Assembly: GCA_017449765.1 (NCBI GenBank) | Contig: JAFTFE010000039.1 | Span: forward strand, 1 to 64,000 | Length of the DNA stretch: 64,000 bases | Direction: 5' to 3' | From: Lachnospiraceae bacterium | Lineage (GTDB): Bacteria; Bacillota; Clostridia; Lachnospirales; Lachnospiraceae | Shown: piece after piece, positions 57,260 through 64,000 of the stretch | Numbering within the stretch: position 1 is the stretch's first letter | Layout of the letters: each line of letters begins with the position of its first letter | Notes under the pieces: generated by a model | Told to the model about the DNA's origin: nothing | Database searches by the model: none | Seen by the model: the letters and a program-made list of their open reading frames with translations, nothing else | Translations under genes and position numbers: made by a program

Positions 57260-58162
57260 ATGTCCGATATTTTTGAAACAATTGATTATAAAAAGGACGA
57301 GGAATTAAAAAAGCATACTACTATGAGAGTTGGAGGAAATGCGAAATACGTGTTTTTTCCGACTTCTTCTGATGAGATAAAATCCATATTAGAATATTGT
57401 ATAGAAAATAACGAAAAATACATATTTATTGGTAATGGAAGCAATATTATCTTCTCGGATAAGGGATTTGATGGTATAGTAATTAAGCTGTCGGGCAATA
57501 TGAGTAAGATATCCGCAGAAGGCGACAGGATTTATGCCGAGGCAGGTGCAGTGCTTTCCAAAGTTGCAAATCTTGCAAGAGATAATGAACTTACGGGTAT
57601 GGAGTTTGCGGCAGGAATACCGGGAACTATAGGCGGTGCAGTATCAATGAATGCAGGTGCTTATGGCGGTGAGATGAAAGATATTGTAGAATATGTTGAT
57701 ATATTAGAGAATGGTGAAATTAAGAGATATGAAAATTCTGAAATGAATTTTGGATACAGAAGAAGTATTGTAAATGAAGATGAACATATTATTTCTGATT
57801 CTTTTGACAGAATAATAATCGGAGCAGGAATTAAGCTTGCAAAGGGCGATAAAAAGGATATTGAAGCCAGGATGGAGGAGCTTAAGGCAAAAAGAATAGA
57901 AAAACAGCCGCTTGAATATCCGAGCTCAGGTTCGACCTTTAAAAGACCGGAAGGTTATTTCGCAGGAAAATTAATCGAGGATACAGGTCTTAAGGGATAT
58001 CGTGTGGGAGGAGCTATGGTATCCGAGAAGCACGCAGGTTTTGTGATTAATTATGATAATGCAACTGCTGAGGATATTATAAGACTCATAAATGATGTTA
58101 AGGATAAGGTATATGAAAAATTTGGCGTAGAGCTTTCACCGGAGGTTAAAATCATAGGATGA
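57260..58162 (+). CDS. murB: UDP-N-acetylmuramate dehydrogenase
   Basis: Second step of muramic acid synthesis, reducing UDP-GlcNAc-enolpyruvate with FAD and NADPH. The 300 residues have KKHTTMRVGGNAKYVFFP, FIGNGSNIIFSDKG, AAGIPGTIGGAVSMNAGAYG and SSGSTFKRPEGYFAG, the pattern of type II MurB. GGGAG precedes the ATG. Its stop codon overlaps the next start by four bases (ATGA). Confidence 0.96.
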   Translation: MSDIFETIDYKKDEELKKHTTMRVGGNAKYVFFPTSSDEIKSILEYCIENNEKYIFIGNGSNIIFSDKGFDGIVIKLSGNMSKISAEGDRIYAEAGAVLSKVANLARDNELTGMEFAAGIPGTIGGAVSMNAGAYGGEMKDIVEYVDILENGEIKRYENSEMNFGYRRSIVNEDEHIISDSFDRIIIGAGIKLAKGDKKDIEARMEELKAKRIEKQPLEYPSSGSTFKRPEGYFAGKLIEDTGLKGYRVGGAMVSEKHAGFVINYDNATAEDIIRLINDVKDKVYEKFGVELSPEVKIIG

Positions 58163-59034
58163 GATTCGTAATAGTAACCGGTATGAGTGGTGCCGGCAAA
58201 TCAACTGCATTAAAAAAGCTTGAGGATATGGGATATTTCTGTGTGGATAATCTTCCGGTTATGCTTATACAGAAATTTGCGGATATTGCATATGATGGGG
58301 AATTTGAGGTAGAAAATGTCGCAATAGGCGTTGATATAAGAAGCGGTGAGTCCTTGAATCAGTTATCGGTTAATCTTGAGGAGATGAAGAAAAACCACTA
58401 CAGCTATGAAATACTTTTTTTAGATGCCTCAGAATTCGAATTGGTCAAGAGATTTAAGGAAACAAGAAGAAAACACCCTCTGTCAGAGAGTGGCAGAATA
58501 AATGACGGTATTGTAAGAGAACGCCAAAAGATAGAATTTTTAAAGCAGAGAGCTGATTATATTATAGATACCAGTGGACTTTTAACCAGAGAACTTGGAG
58601 CTGAGATTGAAAAGATATTCTCAGGTGGAGGCGCTTATAATAATATGATTATAACCATATTATCATTTGGTTTTAAGTTTGGAATTCCGCGAGATACAGA
58701 TCTTTGCTTTGACGTAAGGTTTTTACCTAATCCGTATTATGTTGATGGATTAAGACCTCTTACAGGAAATGATAAACCGGTTGCGGATATGGTGAAAAAC
58801 TGTGATGAATATGAAGTTTTTATGGACAAATTTATTGATATGATTAAATTTCTTGTTCCGAATTACAAGAAAGAAGGCAAAAACCAGCTTGTAATATCGG
58901 TTGGTTGTACAGGTGGAAGACATCGCTCGGTGACAGTTGCAAATGATCTGTACAAAAGGCTTGAGAACCTGCCATATACAATTAGGATTTTTCACAGGGA
59001 TATAACTAAGGACAAGAATGAAAAAGGAGAATGA
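58159..59034 (+). CDS. rapZ: RapZ-family nucleotide-binding protein
   Basis: A 291-residue P-loop protein (GMSGAGKST at 8-16) with the conserved FGFKFGIPRDTDLCFDVRFL and SVGCTGGRHRSV regions. In E. coli RapZ directs RNase E to GlmZ; in Firmicutes it is linked to cell-wall precursors. It overlaps murB and sits ahead of whiA, a conserved gene order. Confidence 0.95.
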   Translation: MRFVIVTGMSGAGKSTALKKLEDMGYFCVDNLPVMLIQKFADIAYDGEFEVENVAIGVDIRSGESLNQLSVNLEEMKKNHYSYEILFLDASEFELVKRFKETRRKHPLSESGRINDGIVRERQKIEFLKQRADYIIDTSGLLTRELGAEIEKIFSGGGAYNNMIITILSFGFKFGIPRDTDLCFDVRFLPNPYYVDGLRPLTGNDKPVADMVKNCDEYEVFMDKFIDMIKFLVPNYKKEGKNQLVISVGCTGGRHRSVTVANDLYKRLENLPYTIRIFHRDITKDKNEKGE

Positions 59035-59037
59035 AAT

Positions 59038-59856
59038 ATGTCTTTTTCCGGTCAGGTTAAGGATGAATTATATGAGGTTATCGGAAACGGTAGACATTGT
59101 AGGTTAGCCGAGCTTGCAGCTCTTGTTACTATGACCGATGATGATATGGAAAGCAAGGCGGGGAAAAAAATTGAAAAATTATCGGGATTACTTGACTTGA
59201 ATCCTTATGACAATGAAACAAAAAAAGCTTTGAAAATTGTGAAAGATATAGAAGGATATACTGTTGACAGAATAATCGTTGAAAAAAACTGCTGTAAACA
59301 GGCATATATAAGAGGAGCATTTATTGCAGGGGGCTCCGTTACAAATCCGGAAAAGGGATATCATCTTGAGATAGTATGTAATTCTATTAAGAAGGCAGAG
59401 TTGTTAGTTGACATAATTAAAGATTTTGATATTGAGGCTAAAATTGTAATAAGAAAAAAATCTTATGTCTGTTACATCAAGGATGGTTCTATGATAGTTG
59501 ATCTTCTTAATGTAATGGGTGCACATTCATCTTTGATGGATATGGAGAATGTACGTATTTTAAAAGATGTAAGGAATACGGTTAACAGAAAGGTAAACTG
59601 TGAGACGGCTAATCTTAATAAGACGGTAAGTGCAGCTGTTAAGCAGATTGAAGATATAAAATATATTGACAAAGTAAAAGGATTAAAATACCTGCCGGAC
59701 AATCTGAGGAGCCTTGCTCTTCTACGTATGGAAGAGCCGGAGATGTCACTGATTGATTTAGGACAGTGCTTAAGCCCTCCATTGGGAAAGTCAGGTGTCA
59801 ATCATAGATTAAGAAAAATAAGTGAAATAGCTAATGAGCTAAGGAGGAACATTTAA
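59038..59856 (+). CDS. whiA: WhiA family DNA-binding protein (short form)
   Basis: A 272-residue WhiA. It has the N-terminal opening SFSGQVKDELYEV and CRLAELAALV, the LAGLIDADG-like stretch ending IRGAFIAGGSVTNPEKGYHLEIV, and the C-terminal HTH (MSLIDLGQCLSPPLGKSGVNHRLRKI). Typical WhiA proteins are longer by about 40 residues; the missing part is within the first LAGLIDADG half, between about residues 30 and 70. In sporulating and other Gram-positives it binds DNA and affects division. It follows rapZ by 3 bp; the crh-like ribosome site lies inside its end. Confidence 0.9.
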   Translation: MSFSGQVKDELYEVIGNGRHCRLAELAALVTMTDDDMESKAGKKIEKLSGLLDLNPYDNETKKALKIVKDIEGYTVDRIIVEKNCCKQAYIRGAFIAGGSVTNPEKGYHLEIVCNSIKKAELLVDIIKDFDIEAKIVIRKKSYVCYIKDGSMIVDLLNVMGAHSSLMDMENVRILKDVRNTVNRKVNCETANLNKTVSAAVKQIEDIKYIDKVKGLKYLPDNLRSLALLRMEEPEMSLIDLGQCLSPPLGKSGVNHRLRKISEIANELRRNI

Positions 59857-59857
59857 A

Positions 59858-60112
59858 ATGTCTACAAAAAATGTAATTGTTAATTTACCAAATGATGCTT
59901 CTGCAAGACCGGTTGCCGTTATGGTACAGATTTCAAGCAGATATGACAGTAAGATAACCATATCGTCAAACAACAAAAAAGTTAATGCAAAAAGCATAAT
60001 GGGTATGATGAGCATGGGATTTTCCAATGGTGATGAACTTTGTGTCGAAGCTACAGGTGTAGATGAGGAAGAGGCCGTCAGCGCTATTGCAGATTATATT
60101 GAATCTAAGTAG
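59858..60112 (+). CDS. Crh-like HPr paralogue without the phosphorylatable His15
   Basis: An 84-residue HPr-fold protein. The PTS phosphoacceptor His15 of HPr (IHARP) is replaced by Ser15 (ASARP), so it cannot take phosphate from enzyme I. Ser46 and its context are intact (KSIMGMMSMG, 45-54), the target of HPr kinase. This is the pattern of Crh, which has Gln15 in Bacillus. Its position after whiA matches the crh position in Bacillus. AAGGAGG lies inside the whiA 3' end. It presumably assists CcpA-type control rather than transport. Confidence 0.88.
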   Translation: MSTKNVIVNLPNDASARPVAVMVQISSRYDSKITISSNNKKVNAKSIMGMMSMGFSNGDELCVEATGVDEEEAVSAIADYIESK

Positions 60113-60120
60113 TAACATTC

Positions 60121-60149
60121 TTGCACAAGTACATTTTATGTGGTATGAT
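60121..60149 (+). promoter_or_regulatory. Promoter of the Sel1-repeat gene
   Basis: TTGCAC at 60121-60126, a 17-nt spacer and TATGAT at 60144-60149 preceded by an extended TGG. Confidence 0.65.
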
Positions 60150-60197
60150 AGAATGTAATATATAATGTAACTATGAGAGTTAAAAGGAGGAGGTCAA

Positions 60198-62921
60198 ATG
60201 GGTAAGCTTAGTGATTTCTTTGGAAAGATTCCCTTTTTGTCAAACATCGGCGGAAAGAAGAAATCCACAAAGAGCAATGTAGAACTCCAATATGACAAGG
60301 CTATAAATCTTATGGAGAATGGCAATGCAGATGAGGCTATAGAGATATTTGAGAAGATAGCTGATATTGCTATTATGGATGAGACATACAAGTCATTTGG
60401 CTCAGATGCTTTAAAGATAATGGGGGAATTCTTTGAGACAGGAAAGTACAGTAATTGTACTACTGAGATAGATAAGGCTAAGGCTTGTATCTATTATGAG
60501 AAGTATGTCAAGCTTAACAACGATGGCGATATGATTTATAAGCTTGCCAAGATGCTTCTTGAGATTCAGAATTTTTCAAAAGCTATAACGTATTTTGAAA
60601 AGGCTACGGACTGCGGAATCAAGGCTGCATATATGAATTTAGGAAGCATATATGAGAATGGTCTTAACAGGATAGACCAGTATGGTAACAAGAGTGATTT
60701 TGTTGTTCCTATTGACTATGACAAGGCCAAGAGGTGGTATAAGAAGCTTGCTGATTTGGGAGATTCCAAAGCACAGTCTGCATATGAGAGAGTGGATTAT
60801 GCAAGCAGTCATACAGACAGCATTGAGTTTGAGGAAAAGGATAAATTATATACTGCCATAGCTGAGGCAAGACGTGCTAAGGGCAAAGAGCCTAAATATA
60901 AGATGATTGAGGCTTCCACACTTCAATATCAGTATACCTATGTTCATAATCAGGTTGATGGTTATATACATAAGCTTCCAAAAGACTGGGTTAAGACTAT
61001 TAATGAGGAGACTGACGAGGAGTATTATGCACCAAGTCTTACGTACAAGGATTTTGCAATGTATGTATCCTACGACAGTATCCCGAGAGATTCAAAGAAG
61101 ACACTTGAGAATTATTTAAGATATTGTAATGATGCATTTGATGAGGAATTACAGCTTAAAGCATATATTACGGAATATGCAGACGGTATCTGTACCACCT
61201 TCTATCATAAGGAGATGGAGAAGGGTATTGTTACCTTTGCATTTTATCAGGGCAAAAGGCTTGCATGTATGAAATTCGTATGTGCAACAATGGAGATAAT
61301 AGAGCAGTATGAAGAGATAATCTTTGAAACGGCGAATTCATTTGCATTTGTTGACCCGACGATTGCGAGTGACCAGAGCGCTAACCGTAAGGATAATCAG
61401 TATTACAGCGAGGCAGTTTACTGTTATTATTTAGAGGATTACGAGGGTGCGATGGCTGCTGCCAAACAAGCTCTTAAGCTTGGAAGTATTAAAGCAAGCT
61501 ATCTTTTGATTGAGCTTTATTTTGATGATGATTCACCATACAAGGATATTGAGAAAACAATAAGTTATGCAAAGCAGCTCTTTGATGCGACAAAGGATCC
61601 TGATCTTGCATTCTTGCTCGGTAATATATATGATCAGCAGCTTAAAGATTATATGAAGGCTCTTAACTGGTATGAGCATGCACACAGATTAGGTCATAAG
61701 AGAGTAGCTTTCTATCTCGGAAGATTTTATTACTATGGCGTATTAAGAACCAAGAGAGACGGAGTTAAGGCACTTCATTATTTTGAGGAAGCAGCTGCAA
61801 ATGGTATTATGGAGGCAGAGGCTTATATCAAGGATATCAAAGAACTTGGCGGAGAAGATTTACAGAGCTGTGTAGACAAATGGGAAAGAGCTGTACAGGC
61901 AGGAAGCGGTGCGGCAGCACTTAAGATTGCACTTTACAAGCAGAGTCAGGTGTTCTATATGGCTAATTCATATGAAATAGAGAAGGCTTTCAATGAAGCC
62001 TTGGGACTTGGAAGCTATCAGGCTGCATATGAATTAGGAAAAATATATCAGCAACAAGAGGCAGATGAAAATTACAGAGGTGAAATTAGAAGTATAAAGT
62101 ATTTTGAAAAAGCTTATGATAACCGTTTTGAAGACTTTGACAAGGAAAATCTTTATAAGGTTATCGAGTACAAGGCCGGTAAGACTGACAGCGTGGATGA
62201 AAAGATAGAATTGTATCTTAACAGTGCTAAGACCGGTTATGTACCGGCTGTTGAGAAATTGATTGAATTAGTACCTGAGAGTAATGAAAAAATAGAATTT
62301 ATCTATAATGAATTAAGAGAGATAGCTGCTACAGGTGATGATTCATCTATCATAGCAATGAATAAGCTTGAGAGAAAATACACTGATTTAATATTGAGAA
62401 AGCCTAATGAATGGCAGAAGGTAATTGAGAATAAATTCTTCAGATTATGCATACCTAAGGAATGTACAGCACAGATCAATGATGATGGAGGAACAATTAA
62501 GTTCGCTGATTCGGTAGTTGAATTTGCTGTGGCAGAACTTCCTGTTAAGGCTGATGATGAGGAGGATTACCTTAAGATATATAAGCTTATATTATCTGAA
62601 TACCTGCCGGATGAAAATGCTGAAATAGTTATAGCTAATTCAAGAATGATTGGTTCGGCTATGAGAGATACTAAGGAAAATATTCATTCATTTAATATTC
62701 TTCTCATAAGTTCAAAGAACCAGTACATCTTCAAATTAAGTTCACGTGACAGACGAGAGATGATGCAGTTTAAAGATAGGGTTATCGAGATTGCTGAGTC
62801 ACTTGTTGAAACCGGTGAAATATATGTATCCGAGGATGGAAACAGAAAGAATATAGGATTATCAGTATTACTTCGTTCGAATGAAAATGGATTCCTTTCC
62901 ATTGGAAAGAACGAAGAATAA
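60198..62921 (+). CDS. Large Sel1/TPR-repeat protein
   Basis: A 907-residue cytoplasmic protein with helical Sel1/TPR-like repeats: early units near 25-190 (ELQYDKAINLMENGNADEAI, then YFEKATDCGIKAAYMNLGSI) and a second block near 410-680 (AFYLGRFYYYGVLRTKRDGV, ALHYFEEAAANGI). Between them is a beta-rich segment (YIHKLPKDWVKTINEET) which resembles a segment near 730-800. It has no signal peptide or catalytic motif. AAAAGGAGGAGG precedes the ATG. Such proteins are scaffolds; partners are unknown. Confidence 0.8.
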   Translation: MGKLSDFFGKIPFLSNIGGKKKSTKSNVELQYDKAINLMENGNADEAIEIFEKIADIAIMDETYKSFGSDALKIMGEFFETGKYSNCTTEIDKAKACIYYEKYVKLNNDGDMIYKLAKMLLEIQNFSKAITYFEKATDCGIKAAYMNLGSIYENGLNRIDQYGNKSDFVVPIDYDKAKRWYKKLADLGDSKAQSAYERVDYASSHTDSIEFEEKDKLYTAIAEARRAKGKEPKYKMIEASTLQYQYTYVHNQVDGYIHKLPKDWVKTINEETDEEYYAPSLTYKDFAMYVSYDSIPRDSKKTLENYLRYCNDAFDEELQLKAYITEYADGICTTFYHKEMEKGIVTFAFYQGKRLACMKFVCATMEIIEQYEEIIFETANSFAFVDPTIASDQSANRKDNQYYSEAVYCYYLEDYEGAMAAAKQALKLGSIKASYLLIELYFDDDSPYKDIEKTISYAKQLFDATKDPDLAFLLGNIYDQQLKDYMKALNWYEHAHRLGHKRVAFYLGRFYYYGVLRTKRDGVKALHYFEEAAANGIMEAEAYIKDIKELGGEDLQSCVDKWERAVQAGSGAAALKIALYKQSQVFYMANSYEIEKAFNEALGLGSYQAAYELGKIYQQQEADENYRGEIRSIKYFEKAYDNRFEDFDKENLYKVIEYKAGKTDSVDEKIELYLNSAKTGYVPAVEKLIELVPESNEKIEFIYNELREIAATGDDSSIIAMNKLERKYTDLILRKPNEWQKVIENKFFRLCIPKECTAQINDDGGTIKFADSVVEFAVAELPVKADDEEDYLKIYKLILSEYLPDENAEIVIANSRMIGSAMRDTKENIHSFNILLISSKNQYIFKLSSRDRREMMQFKDRVIEIAESLVETGEIYVSEDGNRKNIGLSVLLRSNENGFLSIGKNEE

Positions 62922-62936
62922 AAACTAAATAAATAC

Positions 62937-63058
62937 TTCAGGGCAGGGTGTAATTCCCGACCGGCGGTAAGTGCAATACAGCATGCAGCCCGCGAGCTTT
63001 TATTAAGCTGATTTGGTGAGATTCCAAAGCCGACAGTATAGTCTGGATGGGAGAAGTT
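62937..63058 (+). ncRNA. FMN riboswitch (RFN element)
   Basis: The conserved RFN core is present: CAGGGCAGGGTGTAATTCCC, CCGGCGGTAAGTG, GCCCGCGAGC, TTTGGTGAGATTCCAAAGCC, GACAGTATAGTCTGGATGGG and AGAAG, in the right order. It binds flavin mononucleotide and controls the ribD operon downstream. Confidence 0.97.
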
Positions 63059-63086
63059 ATTAAGTGCATTGTTTATTGTATGATTT

Positions 63087-63118
63087 GCCCTGAAACAAGT
63101 GTTGTTTCGGGGCTTTTT
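63087..63118 (+). terminator. FMN riboswitch expression-platform terminator
   Basis: A 12-bp stem with one G-U, GCCCTGAAACAA (63087-63098) and TTGTTTCGGGGC (63102-63113), then TTTTT. TGCCCTGAA (63086-63094) is exactly complementary to TTCAGGGCA at the start of the aptamer (about 62938-62946), giving a competing antiterminator in which the riboswitch 5' strand is released. Confidence 0.9.
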
Positions 63119-63209
63119 ATGTTTGAATCAAGAATAGATAATTCGGTTATTTAACTTCCGATGTAAGAAGCATCACATAGGATGCTTAAAAGAAAGGATT
63201 TTCAATTAT

Positions 63210-64000
63210 ATGTTTGATGAAAAATATATGCGGTTCGCCATAGAACTTGCAAAAAAAGGTACAGGTGCCGTTAACCCGAATCCTCTGGTTGGGGCTGTAA
63301 TAGTTAAGGATGGCAGGATAATCGGACAGGGATATCATAAGGCTTACGGTGGACTTCATGCGGAGAGGGAGGCTTTTAAAAGTCTTACGGAAAGTGCTGA
63401 GAATGCAGATATGTATGTAACTCTTGAGCCATGCTGTCACTATGGTAAGCAGCCGCCTTGTGTAGAGGCAATAGTGGAACATAAGATAAAGAGAGTTTAT
63501 GTAGGCTCTGATGACCCGAACAAGCTTGTCAGCGGTAAGGGATATGAGTATCTTAAATCGCATGGTATTGAGGTACATACACATATACTTAAAGAAGAAT
63601 GCGATGCATTGAATGATATATTTTTTTATTATATAACCACCGGTCTTCCGTTTGTGGTTATGAAATATGCTATGACACTCGATGGAAAGATTGCAGCTTA
63701 TACAGGAGAGAGTAAATGGATAAGCAATGAGGCTTCAAGATATAACTCACAGGAACTCAGAAATCTGGCAAGCGGAATAATGGTGGGTATAGGAACAGTA
63801 ATAAAAGATAACCCTATGCTTACATGCAGATTAGATGGGGGACACAATCCTGTGAGAATAATTTGCGATACAAATATGAAAATTCCTCTTGATTCGAATA
63901 TTGTGAAAACTTCAAAAGATGTGCCGACTATATTGGCGGTTGGAGAGCATATAAAAAGAGCTTGTCAGGCAGATGGTGAGCTTGCAGACAGATATAATAA
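63210..64000 (+). CDS. ribD: Riboflavin biosynthesis bifunctional protein RibD (partial at right edge)
   Basis: The frame opens at ATG 63210 and stays open to the window end, giving 263 codons of an expected 360 or so. The N-terminal deaminase has the zinc site HAE (50-52) and EPCCHYGKQPPC (73-84), and VVMKYAMTLDGKIA marks the beginning of the reductase domain (about residue 150). It deaminates and reduces the pyrimidine intermediate of flavin synthesis. It is directly downstream of the FMN riboswitch. A hairpin, AAGCATC/GATGCTT (63168-63187), sits just ahead of the AAAGGA site. Confidence 0.95.
   Translation, partial: MFDEKYMRFAIELAKKGTGAVNPNPLVGAVIVKDGRIIGQGYHKAYGGLHAEREAFKSLTESAENADMYVTLEPCCHYGKQPPCVEAIVEHKIKRVYVGSDDPNKLVSGKGYEYLKSHGIEVHTHILKEECDALNDIFFYYITTGLPFVVMKYAMTLDGKIAAYTGESKWISNEASRYNSQELRNLASGIMVGIGTVIKDNPMLTCRLDGGHNPVRIICDTNMKIPLDSNIVKTSKDVPTILAVGEHIKRACQADGELADRYN

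Noticed and set aside
1..64000. tRNA or rRNA genes, transposases, integrases or phage genes
   Set aside because: I searched by eye for typical cloverleaf ends, rRNA signatures and recombinase motifs and found none. A tRNA-finding program would be needed to exclude an unusual one.

Overview
This AT-rich 64 kb window reads as a chromosome segment of an anaerobic, Gram-positive, low-GC Clostridia bacterium, most likely Lachnospiraceae. The support is a CIRCE/HrcA heat-shock operator, an HPr kinase with a Crh-like HPr paralogue, the paired glgC-glgD ADP-glucose pyrophosphorylase genes, SpoVG, WhiA, RapZ, strong AGGAGG ribosome sites, and several families (DUF3737, DUF378, a PurF-like protein starting MGGFFG, JetA/DUF5716-type proteins) typical of that group. 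The genus cannot be fixed from the sequence alone. I see no rRNA, tRNA, CRISPR, transposase or phage gene. Nearly all genes lie on the + strand.

Layout. 1-3050: an intracellular CspB-like subtilase and, convergent to it, a PTS_EIIC_2 membrane protein. 3199-5374: a Phe biosynthesis operon (prephenate dehydratase, DAHP synthase) behind a consensus promoter, a 24-residue leader peptide with five consecutive Phe codons, an antiterminator and a strong intrinsic terminator, i.e. a classical transcription attenuator. 5450-8188: a DUF378 protein, a PurF-like protein lacking the glutaminase cysteine, an XRE regulator and a structured intergenic region. 8189-12744: a c-di-GMP phosphodiesterase, a ParB-like/BMP-domain fusion and a metallophosphoesterase in one run. 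12855-16980: citrate synthase, an rRNA-type methyltransferase and cardiolipin synthase. 17008-22670: a TetR regulator, two matching palindromes (likely operators), an MMPL/RND exporter and a large secreted heptad-repeat partner. 22816-29534: a MATE exporter, a MalY-like C-S lyase, a DUF3737 protein, Lon under CIRCE control, and an aquaporin on the other strand.

29726-36370 is a three-gene SMC-type operon (JetA/MksF-, JetB/MksE- and JetC/MksB-like). It resembles a Wadjet/Mks complex but has no JetD nuclease subunit beside it. It is followed by an SPL-family radical SAM protein and malic enzyme. 38501-43841: MoxR ATPase, DUF58 protein, transglutaminase membrane protein and a membrane protein of unknown function. 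43947-48481: pheS, pheT, queA. Then a membrane GDPD, aroA, a small membrane-anchored acidic protein on the minus strand, glgC-glgD, spoVG, hprK, a ROK glucokinase, murB-rapZ-whiA-crh-like, a large Sel1/TPR protein, and an FMN riboswitch ahead of ribD, which runs off the right edge.

Themes that connect genes are aromatic amino-acid supply and use (pheA-aroF, aroA, pheST), carbon-flux control (hprK, Crh-like HPr, glucokinase, glgCD, malic enzyme, citrate synthase) and envelope maintenance (cls, GDPD, murB, MoxR/DUF58/transglutaminase, MMPL exporter). The items most worth a second look are the Phe attenuator, the JetABC-like operon without JetD, the PurF-like protein and Crh-like HPr that have lost their catalytic residues, the CIRCE site on lon, the twin TetR-type operators, and the ParB-BMP fusion.
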